Source: Hymenobacter metallicola
Lineage (GTDB): Bacteria > Bacteroidota > Bacteroidia > Cytophagales > Hymenobacteraceae
Assembly: GCF_004745645.1 (NCBI RefSeq)
Contig: NZ_SRMB01000004.1
Span: 1-64,000, forward strand
Direction: 5' to 3'
DNA: 64,000 nucleotides
The translations under genes and the position numbers were made by a program. Positions within the stretch are counted from its first letter, which is position 1. Each line of letters begins with the position of its first letter. Below the pieces are notes generated by a model. That model saw only the letters and a list, made by a program, of their open reading frames with translations. It was not told where the DNA came from and did no database searches. Positions 1 to 9,329 of this stretch are shown here, one piece after another.

Positions 1-146
1 ACGGAAGCCCGCCACAAATGACGAAACAGAAGAGAGCCCACAGCTTGGTTATCCTCACGGAAGTAGAAGAGACCCCAATCTAGAGACAGTGAAGCCTTCT
101 CGCTTGAGGGTAGTTTAGGAAATCGGTGCTTATGCTGAAACGAGCC

Positions 147-566
147 TCAATCTGACCTTTTCTTGATTAGCATGAATAGGCAGTACCCTGCGAAGCCCAG
201 AAACATTACCAGCAGCCCATATAAGGAGTTAGATTGGGACTGGTCGTTGTAATCCGGGGGCAGGAACAAGTCCGGATACTCTGGCAGGTGCAGCAAGTCG
301 ATGGTAGGTGCACCCTTCACCCGTTGGCGCAAGGCGTGTGAGACGCGCACTGAGTGGCTGCGCCCGGCATAGCGAAAATCTAGGTAGGATTGCGCGCGAT
401 TGCCGAGGCGTACCGTTGACCCATGAATCACCTCAACTGGCACCACACGTCCTTGCTCTACTACGCGCGTGATGCGCCAGCTTTCGGGCAACTGCAGCAA
501 AAATATTAAGGCTAATCCCCCATTGAGCAGCAACAGTAGTCCGTATTGGTTGAGCAGTCGGTGCAT
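147..566 (-). CDS. Small two-TM membrane protein, DUF3592-like
   Basis: A 139-residue protein with one hydrophobic segment near residues 8-26 and a second near 112-134, separated by a roughly 85-residue soluble region rich in beta-type residues. The layout (TM, extracytoplasmic beta region containing YLDFRYAGRSHSVRV, TM, short basic tail KKRSD) resembles DUF3592-type proteins, but the family match is by eye only. It is transcribed alone, and nothing nearby suggests a pathway. The function is unknown. The ATG start is the first methionine and directly precedes the first membrane segment. Confidence 0.65.
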   Translation of the reverse strand: MHRLLNQYGLLLLLNGGLALIFLLQLPESWRITRVVEQGRVVPVEVIHGSTVRLGNRAQSYLDFRYAGRSHSVRVSHALRQRVKGAPTIDLLHLPEYPDLFLPPDYNDQSQSNSLYGLLVMFLGFAGYCLFMLIKKRSD

Positions 567-960
567 GAAAAGCGAGTAAGAGCATCTTGTCCGAACAACG
601 CTGGCATAATAATGTCATGCAATATTAAGCCATAGGCATTGGCTAGTGCTGCGGCTTTTCGTTCATGCAAACGGTGGTTTACGTGAACATAAACGGTATG
701 CCGCTCAACGTGGCATAGCTTCTGTTTTCTGAGAAACCACCAGCAATACTGAGAAAAGCATTCCGGCTTATAGCCCGAACGCTTTAGAAAATTTTGGTAA
801 GAATAACGCCATGTGGTTAGGGCTTTTTGGCTTAAGTAAGGCTGTTATGCTGAGCCGCGCGAAACACTTTTATTGCGGTGGTACTTCAAGGCCATTCCAA
901 CAAAAGGATAGAGATGCTTCGCGGGGCCCAGCATGACAATCTTAGCAGGTTCAGGAGGTC
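567..960. other. Intergenic region without a gene
   Basis: 394 bases between the small membrane gene and the GH97 gene. I see no credible ORF and no tRNA. The right part (843-938) holds a degenerate copy of the dispersed hairpin described separately. The rest is AT-richer than its surroundings and unexplained. Confidence 0.5.
843..938. repeat. REP-like long hairpin, copy 1 (degenerate)
   Basis: The left arm at 843-863 and right arm at 918-938 are imperfect reverse complements. The right side carries AGAGATGCTTCG followed by CAGCATGAC, the same core as the copy at 17091-17173. It sits just past the 3' end of the GH97 gene and could act as a transcript end. Homology between copies is visible directly; mobility or function is inference. 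Confidence 0.6.
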
Positions 961-3162
961 CTACTTCCCCACCGGCTTGATGCTCACCGCTGCTCCGCCG
1001 CCGGGGGCCAGCTGCAACTGTAGGGTGCTGGTGCTGGTCACGGGCTGCTTGCGGATCTGGTAGGCCTGCGGGTTCTTGTCCCAGCTGGCGCCGCTGCCGT
1101 CGGCGTAGATGGTGGCCTCGTACGGCTGGCCGGGCGTGAGGAAGTCAAGCTTGACGGTTTGTGGCCGGGCGTTTTCGTCGGTAATGGAGCCCACATACCA
1201 CTCGTCTTTGCCCTTGGCTTTGCGGGCCGTGGTGATAAACTCGCCGGGCTCGGCCAGCAGGATGCGGGTATCGTCCCAGTCGACGGGCACGTCCTTGATG
1301 AATTGGAAGGCGTCGGGGTGCTTTTCGTAGGCTTCGGGCAGGTCGGCGGCCATTTGCAGGGGCGAGTACATCGTCACGTACAGAGCCAGCTGCTTGGCCA
1401 GGGTGGTGTGCACCTGCTTGCCCTTATTGCGCTCCGGGTTCCAGCTTTCGAGCTGAATTTGGAAGATGCCGGGGGTGTAGTCCATCGGGCCACCGATAAG
1501 GCGGGTGAAGGGCAGGATGGTTTCGTGCTCGGGCGGGTTGCCGCTGCTCCAGGCGTTGAACTCGTTGCCGCGGGCCGCCTCCGAGGCCAGCCAGTTGGGA
1601 TAGGTGCGGTGCAACCCCGTAGGGCGCACCGACTCGTGCATGTCGACCATGATCTGCTGGCGGGCCATGTGGTCGGCGGTGCGGTTGTAGTGGTTCACCA
1701 TCCACTGCCCGTCGTGGTGCTCCCCGCGCGGGATGATGCGGCCCACGTAGCCGGTTTTCACCGCGTCGTAGCCGTGGTCTTTCATGAAGCGCAGGGCCTC
1801 ATCCTGCCGCCGCTCGTAGTTGGTAACCGAGGAGCTGGTTTCGTGGTGCATAATGAGCTTGACGCCCTTGCTCTGGGCGTACTGCTGCAGCTCGGTCACG
1901 TTGAAGTCGGGGTAGGGCGTCACGAAGTCGAATACCTCTTCTTTCCAGTTGCCGGCCCAGTCTTCCCAGCCCACATTCCAGCCTTCCACGAGCACGCTCT
2001 GCAGCCCATGTTTAGCGGCAAAGTCGATGTAGCGCTTCACGTTGGCGGTATTGGCCCCGTGCCGGCCGTTGGGCTTGAGCTTGGTCCAGTCGGTACCGGC
2101 CAGCTTGATGTTGCTCGTGTCGGCGTAGTTCCAGCTGGCTTTGTTGACGTGCATTTCCCACCACACCCCCACGAATTTCTGGGGCTTGATCCAGGCGGTA
2201 TTCGTCAGCTGGGTCGGCTCGTTCAGGTTCAAAATCAACTTGGAAGCCAGCACCTCCGGGGCCTTGTTGCTGACGATAATCGTGCGCCAGGGCGTGTGCT
2301 CGGGAGCCTGCAAATACGCTTTGGCCCCGGTGCCGGTGGCGTCGGGCACGAGCTGGCTGCGCAGGCCGAAGCCCTTGGTATCCACGTTGAGCATCATGGC
2401 CGGGTAGTTGACCAAAGCCGCCTCGTGGATGTTGATGTACAGCCCGTCGTCCGACTTAAGCATCAGCGGCGTCTGCACCGTGTGGGGCTCGGCCTTCTGC
2501 TGAATCACCTCGATGGGCGCCGTATCGACCTCGCTCAGGCGGGAGGTGGTGTAGGTGTACTCGTTGGAGTCGTAGTCGCCCGGAATCCAGAAGGCCTTGT
2601 GGTTGGCGGGCAGGTTAAATTCGGTGACTTCGTCCTGGACGGTGAAATAGGTCAGGCCGGGCTGGGCCGGGAATTCGTAGCGGAAGCCCACGCCGTCGTC
2701 GTAGAGGCGGAAGCGCACGACGAGTTGCCGTTCCTTTTGGTCGTCCTTAGCGGCCTGGGTGAGCGTGACGGCCAGCTCCTTGTAGCGGTTGCGGACGCTT
2801 TTCACCTCGCCCCACACCGGGCTCCAGGTGTCGTCGTGCTGGCTGGAGTCGACGCGGGCAACGGTAAAGCCCTTGTCCAGGCCGGGCTGGTTTTGCAGGA
2901 CTAACCCCAGGCGGCTGGGTTGCACCACGGGCTTATTGCCGAAAAACAGCTGGTAGGCCGGCACTCCGTCGGCCCCTAGCCCGAAACGCAGCGTAAGCTT
3001 GCCGCCGGGTGAGTGCAGCGAGTTGGTGGGGCCTTCGAGCTGGGCCGGCGCCGAGGCTGAGCCTGAGGGAGACGAGCAGGCCGCCAGCCCGAGCAAAGTA
3101 CCGGCGCAGAGCCAGGTCGTGATTCGGAGCAGTTGCCCCGGCTTGGTAAGTTGTTTCCGCAT
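961..3162 (-). CDS. Glycoside hydrolase family 97, SusB-like alpha-glucosidase (lipoprotein)
   Basis: A 733-residue GH97 enzyme with a lipoprotein signal peptide ending LGLAAC (Cys29), so it is probably anchored in the periplasm or outer membrane. GH97 members cleave alpha-glucosides (inverting branch) or alpha-galactosides (retaining branch). The inverting set known from Bacteroides SusB is present: Glu441 in HHETS and Glu510 in MHESVRPTG as general bases, Glu534 in SEAARGNE as acid, and Glu528 as a calcium ligand, each two residues later than in SusB. An N-terminal beta-sandwich (about 45-290) precedes the barrel (about 320-600) and a C-terminal sheet domain. No SusC/SusD pair is adjacent, so this looks like a lone enzyme rather than a PUL member. 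Alpha-glucosidase activity is inferred from the residues. Confidence 0.93.
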   Translation of the reverse strand: MRKQLTKPGQLLRITTWLCAGTLLGLAACSSPSGSASAPAQLEGPTNSLHSPGGKLTLRFGLGADGVPAYQLFFGNKPVVQPSRLGLVLQNQPGLDKGFTVARVDSSQHDDTWSPVWGEVKSVRNRYKELAVTLTQAAKDDQKERQLVVRFRLYDDGVGFRYEFPAQPGLTYFTVQDEVTEFNLPANHKAFWIPGDYDSNEYTYTTSRLSEVDTAPIEVIQQKAEPHTVQTPLMLKSDDGLYINIHEAALVNYPAMMLNVDTKGFGLRSQLVPDATGTGAKAYLQAPEHTPWRTIIVSNKAPEVLASKLILNLNEPTQLTNTAWIKPQKFVGVWWEMHVNKASWNYADTSNIKLAGTDWTKLKPNGRHGANTANVKRYIDFAAKHGLQSVLVEGWNVGWEDWAGNWKEEVFDFVTPYPDFNVTELQQYAQSKGVKLIMHHETSSSVTNYERRQDEALRFMKDHGYDAVKTGYVGRIIPRGEHHDGQWMVNHYNRTADHMARQQIMVDMHESVRPTGLHRTYPNWLASEAARGNEFNAWSSGNPPEHETILPFTRLIGGPMDYTPGIFQIQLESWNPERNKGKQVHTTLAKQLALYVTMYSPLQMAADLPEAYEKHPDAFQFIKDVPVDWDDTRILLAEPGEFITTARKAKGKDEWYVGSITDENARPQTVKLDFLTPGQPYEATIYADGSGASWDKNPQAYQIRKQPVTSTSTLQLQLAPGGGAAVSIKPVGK

Positions 3163-3360
3163 CTGGCGCAGAGAGTGAAGAGTAATAACTCGGTTGGATA
3201 CCCTGGCAGCCTACCGTCATCGGCGGGCAACGCAGCTGAATAATCTCCGCAAGTTATAGCTTCCCCGGCAGCCACCGACCAGTTCCTGCATTTTACCGCC
3301 CGGGCCCGGCCGCACACTTATCTATTTGCCTTGTGGCCGGTGGAAAATGTTGCGCTGGGC

Positions 3361-3672
3361 TCAGTATTCAAACGTCTCGCAGTGCAGCACGTCGGGCTCA
3401 AAACTGAGCAGGTAGTTCGCGTCGTCGGGGTAATAGCGAGCCTTGGTGTAGTCGTCCCCGGCAAACTGCCGGATACTGGCGTAGCTTTCCCAGCGGGTAA
3501 CGGTCCAGAAATGGCAGATGTCGCCTTCTACCCGGCGCAGGACCTGCACGCCCAGGTTACCGGGCGTGCGCTTGTAATCGGCCAGGCCCGACTGCTGCAA
3601 GTATTCCAGGTAGGCTTCGGCGTGGTGGGCGGCAGTAGTGCCGTGCCAGATGCGGGTGATGATGGTGCTCAT
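3361..3672 (-). CDS. ABM-like dimeric alpha/beta-barrel protein
   Basis: A 103-residue protein with the look of the antibiotic-biosynthesis-monooxygenase (ABM) fold: an opening beta strand STIITRIWHGTT, a helix with AEAYLEYLQ, then the strand/WT pattern ICHFWTVTRWESYASIRQFAG common in this family. Members include monooxygenases, heme-degrading enzymes and stress proteins, so the reaction cannot be told. It starts 24 bases after the stop of the phosphodiesterase gene and is probably co-transcribed with it. Length fits a single ABM domain. Confidence 0.6.
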   Translation of the reverse strand: MSTIITRIWHGTTAAHHAEAYLEYLQQSGLADYKRTPGNLGVQVLRRVEGDICHFWTVTRWESYASIRQFAGDDYTKARYYPDDANYLLSFEPDVLHCETFEY

Positions 3673-3696
3673 GCTCCGAGAAGATTACAGGTTTGG

Positions 3697-4653
3697 CTAA
3701 AAGGTAAGCAGCTGCCCTTGCTCCGGAAAAATAAGCCGTAGCTGCAAGTGGTTGGCCTCCCGCAGTTGCCGCCGGATTACCTCCTCATGGCCGGGAGAGG
3801 GTTTCAGGTGCGTGACGACCACCGGCAGATTGCGCAGGGCTTCCTTGCCGGCCAATGAACCCAAAGCAGCCATTTCCTCCAGCAGCAAAGCAGGCGTCAG
3901 GTGGCCAAACAGCTGGGACACGGGCTGGGAATCAGGATACGACGCCTCGATGAAAACAGCCCGCAGCTGCCCGGCCCGCAGCAAGGGCGCCACCGTTTGC
4001 CACAGCTCGCGCAGGTGGATGGTTTGCTCCACTCGGTCGGCCCCGGTGTCGCCGAGGTACAGCAGGTAGCTGTTGTTGGTGCGGAGCAAAAACGCGGCAC
4101 TCTGGTAAGGCTTACCGTGGCTCAGGGCAAAGGCCCTCACGCTCAGGCCGGTGTTTTCGACGGCCACCTCCTGCCGGAGTGGCAGCTCCCGTAGCTGATA
4201 CTTACGCAGGGCCGGCGCCGGGCCGCCACTGCCGAAATTTGGCCACGCCCGCCAGTTGAAATAATCGTTTTGGACAGTATTCAGGCAACCGGCCAGGCCG
4301 TAGATACTTTTGGGCGCGTCGTCGGGGGCATTCAGCAGCAGGCCCGCAACGTGGTCGAGGTGAGCATGGGAAAGCAGATAGGCTTTGATGTTGGTCCGGA
4401 TGGCCTCTCCGGCCGGCGCGGGCAGATGCCGGTTGGCTACGGCCTTTTCCACCCCAGTATACAGGCTGCCCGCATCCAGACAAGCATAGGCCGCCGAGCC
4501 GGCCGGTGCCACCAGGTAAGCCGACAAGTTACTTTCCACCAGGCCGCCTTTTACGCCCAGGGGAATAACGGTAAAAGCGGCCGGGGCCTGAGCGAGAACG
4601 GGGTTCAGGCAGCTTAGACCAAGGAAAAGCCAGAGGAGAAGCAGCTTGGGCAT
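3697..4653 (-). CDS. Secreted class II 3',5'-cyclic-nucleotide phosphodiesterase
   Basis: A metallo-beta-lactamase-fold protein of 318 residues beginning at MPKLLLLW, which opens a signal peptide ending near VLAQA. An upstream in-frame extension to 4749 would put 32 non-signal residues first and is rejected. Numbered from this start: HAHLDH at His96/His98/Asp100/His101, then His179 (SHGKPYQS), Asp202 (LGDTGAD), His251 (FGHLTP) and His282 (VTHLKPSPG), the class II cNMP phosphodiesterase pattern shared with yeast PDE1 and periplasmic CpdP. It would hydrolyse extracytoplasmic cAMP or cGMP. Substrate preference cannot be read from the sequence. The ABM-like gene follows directly. Confidence 0.82.
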   Translation of the reverse strand: MPKLLLLWLFLGLSCLNPVLAQAPAAFTVIPLGVKGGLVESNLSAYLVAPAGSAAYACLDAGSLYTGVEKAVANRHLPAPAGEAIRTNIKAYLLSHAHLDHVAGLLLNAPDDAPKSIYGLAGCLNTVQNDYFNWRAWPNFGSGGPAPALRKYQLRELPLRQEVAVENTGLSVRAFALSHGKPYQSAAFLLRTNNSYLLYLGDTGADRVEQTIHLRELWQTVAPLLRAGQLRAVFIEASYPDSQPVSQLFGHLTPALLLEEMAALGSLAGKEALRNLPVVVTHLKPSPGHEEVIRRQLREANHLQLRLIFPEQGQLLTF

Positions 4654-4782
4654 GAGGGGGCGGACAGTGAGCAATGAGTACAGGTAGAACTTAATTGTGC
4701 AAGAATATGCAGGTGGCAAATTCCGTGGCTCCTCAACCGGGCTACTCACTAGCCGGGCAGCTGATACGCAGCCCCGAAGCGG

Positions 4783-5208
4783 CTACTCTCCGGCGGTCCG
4801 CTCAAACCGTACTTCCCCGCTTTTGGTCCGGCCGGTTTCCCGCCAACCCCGGCGGCGGTAGAATTCCTCGGCGCGGGTGCCGGGACCTGTACTAAGCCAG
4901 ATGGGGTGCGTGGTTTGCTGAAAATACCAGGTCAGGAGCTGGTCGTGCAGGGTTTTGCCGATACCCTGGCCTTCGTAGTCGGGGTCGAGAAACAGGGCCC
5001 AGACGCTGTGGTCCTGCACGTCGGCAATGGCGAAACCGACGATGCGGCCCGCTTCTTCGGCCACCCAGCCCCGGCCGCGGCGGGTGAGGTAGTCGACGTA
5101 GGCCTCGGCCGGCACCCGGGCAGGGTCTGAGAGGCGGTTTTCCCGCACAGCCAGGCGCACCTGCATAAGCTGCGGAATATCGGAGAGCTGTGCTTCGCGG
5201 ATGAGCAT
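4783..5208 (-). CDS. GNAT family N-acetyltransferase
   Basis: A 141-residue single-domain GNAT. The acyl-CoA binding segment DPDYEGQGIGKTLHDQLL (Q/RxxGxG/A pattern) lies around residues 75-93, and the C-terminal FYRRRGWRETGRT is the usual closing strand-helix. The opening MLIREAQLSDIPQLMQVR is typical of this fold. The gene is monocistronic and divergent from glpD. The substrate is unknown. Confidence 0.85.
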   Translation of the reverse strand: MLIREAQLSDIPQLMQVRLAVRENRLSDPARVPAEAYVDYLTRRGRGWVAEEAGRIVGFAIADVQDHSVWALFLDPDYEGQGIGKTLHDQLLTWYFQQTTHPIWLSTGPGTRAEEFYRRRGWRETGRTKSGEVRFERTAGE

Positions 5209-5384
5209 GGTAGCGGGCTTAAGCCAGGAAGGTAGCTAAATACCGGATTTCAGCTCTGGAAACGTCGAAACCGCCGCCCAAACAGCAAGAATATGGGAAC
5301 CCGCCGGGCAGCGACTACGCTACAACCGAAAACATTGCGGCCGGTGGGCAAACGTATTTGGGCCGCTGCCAGTAAGCAGAACCT

Positions 5385-6995
5385 ATGAGCCCAAATCCAC
5401 TCGAACACCCGTTCCGCCGCGAAACGCTACTGCAGCAGCTTACCCGCCAGCCCGTCTGGGACCTGGTGGTTATCGGCGGCGGGGCCACCGGGCTGGGCGT
5501 GGCCCTCGACGGCCTGAGCCGGGGCTACAAAACCTTGCTGCTCGAGCAGATTGACTACGCCAAAGGCACCAGCAGCCGCAGCACCAAGCTCGTGCACGGC
5601 GGGGTGCGCTACCTGGCCCAGGGCGACGTGGCCCTGGTGCGCGAGGCCCTGTACGAGCGGGGACTATTGCTCCAAAACGCCCCTCATCTGGTTAAAAACC
5701 AGGATTTCATTATCCCCAATTATGACTGGTGGGGCGGGCCCTTCTACACCATCGGCCTGAAGCTCTACGACCTGCTGGCCGGCAAGCTGAGCCTGGGCTC
5801 CTCCGAGCATCTGAGCAAAGAAGAAACCCTGCAGCGGCTGGGCAACCTTCGCCGGGAAGGCCTTAACGGCGGGGTGCTCTACCACGACGGACAGTTCGAC
5901 GATGCCCGCTTGGCCGTGAACCTGGCCCAGACGGCCGTAGAGCTGGGCGGTACGCTGCTCAACCACATGGCAGTAGTCGGCCTGCTCAAGGATGCCCACG
6001 GCCAGCTGGCGGGAGTGCGGGTCCTCGACCGGGAAACGGGCCAAGCGTACGAGGTGCAGGCCCGGGCCGTGGTAAATGCCACCGGTATTTTCGTGGACGA
6101 TATTCTGCAGCTCGATATGCCCGGTACCCGCAAGCTGGTGCGGCCCAGCCAAGGTGTGCATCTGGTGCTGGACAAGTCGTTTCTGCCCGGCACCGACGCC
6201 CTGATGATTCCCAAAACCGAGGACGGGCGGGTGCTGTTTGCCGTGCCCTGGCACGGGCGCCTCGTGGTGGGCACCACCGATACGCCCCTGGCCCAAAACA
6301 GCCTGGAACCGCAGGCGCTGGAGGAGGAAGTAAGCTTTATTCTGCGCACGGCCAGCCAGTACTTGGTTCGGGCTCCGCAGCGCCGCGACGTGCTCAGCAT
6401 CTTTGCCGGCTTACGCCCTCTGGCCGCCCCGACCAATGGCTCCGACAAGACCAAAGAAATTTCGCGCAGTCATAAAATCCTGGTGTCGGCGGCTGGTCTG
6501 GTTACCATTACGGGGGGCAAATGGACCACGTACCGCCGCATGGGCCAAGACACGGTCGACAAGGTAATTGCCTTGGGCAAGCTGCCTGCCGCCCCGAGCC
6601 AGACGGCCAACTTGCCTATTCACGGCGCCCAGCCCACCACCGATTTCAGTAGCCACCTGGCCGTATATGGCTCCGACCAGACCGCCTTGCGCCACCTGAT
6701 GGCCGAGCAGCCCGAGCTAGCCGAAAAGCTGGACCCCGCGCTGGAGTTTGTCGGGGCCGAAGTCGTGTGGGCGGCCCGCTACGAAATGGCCCGTACCGTG
6801 GAGGATGTGCTGGCCCGCCGGGTGCGGGCCCTGTTTCTCGATGCCCGGGCCGCCCGGCGTATGGCGCCGGCCGTAGCGGCCCTGCTGGCCCGGGAGTTGG
6901 GCAAGGATGCCCAGTGGCAGCAGCAGCAGGTCGCCGAATTTCAGCAGCTTGCCCAGCATTACGTGCTAAGCAGCCCGCCGCCGAAGCCTGATTGA
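5385..6995 (+). CDS. glpD: Aerobic glycerol-3-phosphate dehydrogenase
   Basis: A 536-residue FAD-dependent enzyme oxidising sn-glycerol-3-phosphate to dihydroxyacetone phosphate and feeding electrons to quinone at the membrane. The dinucleotide site VVIGGGATGLG is at residues 28-38, followed by the GlpD family stretch TSSRSTKLVHGGVRYL; a further conserved stretch GGKWTTYRRMG lies near residue 378. Length is normal. It is first in a same-strand set with glpK (67-base gap) and glpF, forming a glycerol uptake and catabolism operon. A partial promoter-like TATTTGG lies upstream but is not a full consensus box. Confidence 0.95.
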   Translation: MSPNPLEHPFRRETLLQQLTRQPVWDLVVIGGGATGLGVALDGLSRGYKTLLLEQIDYAKGTSSRSTKLVHGGVRYLAQGDVALVREALYERGLLLQNAPHLVKNQDFIIPNYDWWGGPFYTIGLKLYDLLAGKLSLGSSEHLSKEETLQRLGNLRREGLNGGVLYHDGQFDDARLAVNLAQTAVELGGTLLNHMAVVGLLKDAHGQLAGVRVLDRETGQAYEVQARAVVNATGIFVDDILQLDMPGTRKLVRPSQGVHLVLDKSFLPGTDALMIPKTEDGRVLFAVPWHGRLVVGTTDTPLAQNSLEPQALEEEVSFILRTASQYLVRAPQRRDVLSIFAGLRPLAAPTNGSDKTKEISRSHKILVSAAGLVTITGGKWTTYRRMGQDTVDKVIALGKLPAAPSQTANLPIHGAQPTTDFSSHLAVYGSDQTALRHLMAEQPELAEKLDPALEFVGAEVVWAARYEMARTVEDVLARRVRALFLDARAARRMAPAVAALLARELGKDAQWQQQQVAEFQQLAQHYVLSSPPPKPD

Positions 6996-7062
6996 CGCAA
7001 TTCCGCTTTTAATAGCCCCCTAGGGACTGATTCTACCCTTTGCTACCTTATGATGCTGCCCT

Positions 7063-8571
7063 ATGCCTATACCCCAGTACATTCTCGCGCTTGACCAGGG
7101 CACGACCAGCTCCCGGGCCATCCTGTTCGACCGCAAAGGCCATATCGTGGCCCAGGCCCAGAAGGAGTTCACCCAGATTTTTCCCAAGCCCGGCTGGGTT
7201 GAGCACGACCCGCTGGAAATCTGGTCGACCCAGGCCGGGGTAGCGGCCGAGGCCACGGTGAAGGCCGGCAAGAACGGCAAAAGCATTGCCGCTCTGGGCA
7301 TCACCAACCAGCGCGAAACGGTAGTGGTCTGGAACCGCAAGACGGGCAAGCCCATCTACAACGCCATTGTGTGGCAGGACCGCCGCACGGCCGAGTACTG
7401 CGACCAGCTGCGGGCCGAAGGCCACGAAGAGCTGATTCGTCAGAAAACCGGCCTGGTGCTCGACGCCTACTTCTCGGCCAGCAAGGTGCGCTGGATTCTG
7501 GACAACGTGCGCGGGGCCCGCAAAAAGGCCGAGGCCGGCCAGCTTGCCCTGGGCACCATCGACAGCTGGTTGATCTGGAATTTCACCCAGGGCGAGCTGC
7601 ACGTGACGGACGTGACCAACGCCTCGCGCACCATGCTGCTCAACATTCACTCCCTGCAGTGGGATGAAGAGCTGCTGCGGCTATTCGACATCCCGGCGAG
7701 CATGCTGCCGCAGGTACGCGAGTCGAGCGAGGTGTATGGCGAAACCAAAACCACCGTCTTTGCCTCCAAAATTCCCATTGCGGGCATAGCCGGCGACCAG
7801 CAGGCTGCCTTGTTTGGGCAGCTCTGCACCCGGCCGGGCATGGTAAAGAACACCTACGGCACGGGCTGCTTTATGCTGATGACTATTGGCCCTGAAGCCA
7901 AAGTGTCGCGGAATAACCTGCTGACCACCGTGGCCTGGCAGCTCAACGGACAGGTGCAGTACGCGCTGGAGGGCAGCATTTTTATGGCCGGGGCCGTGGT
8001 GCAGTGGCTGCGCGACAACCTGGGCATTATCAACACCTCGGCGGAAGTCGAGAAGCTGGCCAAGCAGGTGCGTGATACCGGGGGCGTGTACTTCGTGCCG
8101 GCTTTTGCCGGCCTGGGCGCCCCTTACTGGGACCCGTATGCCCGGGGAACCATCTTCGGCATGAGCCGCGCGACAACGGCCGCCCACATTGCCCGGGCCG
8201 CCATCGAGTCCATCGCCTTTCAAACCATGGACGTGCTCAAAGCCATGGAAGCCGACGCGGGCCTGACCATTGCCGAGTTGCGCGTCGACGGCGGGGCTTC
8301 GGCCAATCAGCTGCTAATGCAGTTTCAGGCCGATGTGCTCCATACCCAAGTAGTCCGGCCCCGCATCACCGAAACCACGGCGCTGGGGGCGGCCTATCTA
8401 GCCGGCTTGGCCGTGGGCTACTGGCAAAGTGTGGACGAGCTGGAGCACTTAGGGCAGGCAGACACTACCTTTAGCCCGAAAGCCAAACCAGCCAGCATTG
8501 CCGTACATACCGCCAACTGGCAGCGGGCCGTGCGGGCTTTGCAAGCCTGGTCCGAAGCACCCACCCAATAA
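7063..8571 (+). CDS. glpK: Glycerol kinase
   Basis: A 502-residue FGGY carbohydrate kinase that phosphorylates glycerol with ATP. The N-terminal phosphate loop LALDQGTTSSRAI (about residues 8-20) and the central GIAGDQQAALFGQ (catalytic Asp near 245) are GlpK hallmarks, and the C-terminal DGGASANQLLMQFQ is the FGGY signature 2 region. Length agrees with bacterial GlpK. It lies between glpD and glpF and traps glycerol entering through the facilitator. Whether it carries the fructose-1,6-bisphosphate or EIIA control of enteric enzymes cannot be told. Confidence 0.97.
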   Translation: MPIPQYILALDQGTTSSRAILFDRKGHIVAQAQKEFTQIFPKPGWVEHDPLEIWSTQAGVAAEATVKAGKNGKSIAALGITNQRETVVVWNRKTGKPIYNAIVWQDRRTAEYCDQLRAEGHEELIRQKTGLVLDAYFSASKVRWILDNVRGARKKAEAGQLALGTIDSWLIWNFTQGELHVTDVTNASRTMLLNIHSLQWDEELLRLFDIPASMLPQVRESSEVYGETKTTVFASKIPIAGIAGDQQAALFGQLCTRPGMVKNTYGTGCFMLMTIGPEAKVSRNNLLTTVAWQLNGQVQYALEGSIFMAGAVVQWLRDNLGIINTSAEVEKLAKQVRDTGGVYFVPAFAGLGAPYWDPYARGTIFGMSRATTAAHIARAAIESIAFQTMDVLKAMEADAGLTIAELRVDGGASANQLLMQFQADVLHTQVVRPRITETTALGAAYLAGLAVGYWQSVDELEHLGQADTTFSPKAKPASIAVHTANWQRAVRALQAWSEAPTQ

Positions 8572-8595
8572 GTTTTCCCAATTCACCTTCCGTAC

Positions 8596-9324
8596 ATGAC
8601 CCCATTCGCCGCCGAGCTAGTTGGCACGGCCCTCCTGCTGACGCTAGGCAATGGCGTCGTGGCCAACGTCGTACTCCAGGATACCAAGGGCCACGGCAGC
8701 GGCTGGCTGGTCATTACTACGGCCTGGGCCTTATCGGTGTACGTGGGCGTGGTGGTGGCCGGCCCGGTGAGCGGGGCCCACCTCAACCCGGCCGTGACGC
8801 TGGGCCTGGCCGTAGCCGGAAAATTTGCCTGGGCTCTGGTACCTCACTACGTGTTGGCGCAGTTTCTGGGCGCTCTTCTGGGTTCAACGCTGGTGTGGCT
8901 GCTCTACCAGGACCATTTCGACCGGACCCCAGAGCCCCTGCTGAAGCTGGCCGTTTTCTGCACCGGTCCGGCCATTCGCAACCACGCGTCCAACCTGTTC
9001 AACGAGCTAATCGGTACGGCCGTGCTGGTGTTTACCGTGCTCTACATTACCGGGGCCGAAATAACGGCTACCCACGCCGCTGTTGGCCTGGGCTCAGTAG
9101 GCGCCCTACCGGTGGCCTTGCTGGTGTGGGTTATCGGGCTGGGCCTGGGCGGCACCACCGGCTACGGCATCAACCCGGCCCGCGACCTGGCTCCGCGCCT
9201 GGCCCATGCCCTGCTGCCGGTACGCGGCAAAGGCTCCAGCCAGTGGAGCTACGCCTGGATTCCGGTCGTGGGGCCCTTGCTGGGCGGCGTGGCGGCAGCG
9301 GGGTTGTACCTCTGGCTGGGCTAG
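8596..9324 (+). CDS. glpF: MIP-family glycerol facilitator (aquaglyceroporin)
   Basis: A 242-residue channel with the two pore half-helices of the major intrinsic protein family: HLNPAVTLG (Asn64) and GYGINPARDLAPR (Asn193). The Asp following the second NPAR (Asp197) is the residue that marks glycerol-conducting members against water-only aquaporins. Six membrane helices can be placed. It begins 24 bases after glpK and closes the glycerol operon. The start MTPFAAELVGTALL is a typical MIP beginning. It ends five bases before the convergent gene on the other strand. Confidence 0.93.
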   Translation: MTPFAAELVGTALLLTLGNGVVANVVLQDTKGHGSGWLVITTAWALSVYVGVVVAGPVSGAHLNPAVTLGLAVAGKFAWALVPHYVLAQFLGALLGSTLVWLLYQDHFDRTPEPLLKLAVFCTGPAIRNHASNLFNELIGTAVLVFTVLYITGAEITATHAAVGLGSVGALPVALLVWVIGLGLGGTTGYGINPARDLAPRLAHALLPVRGKGSSQWSYAWIPVVGPLLGGVAAAGLYLWLG

Positions 9325-9329
9325 CAAGC

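Noticed and set aside
1159..2904. Long open frame of 581 codons opposite the GH97 gene
   Set aside because: The GH97 protein on the other strand has all catalytic residues. This frame is a GC-rich shadow with repetitive Val/Gly/His composition.
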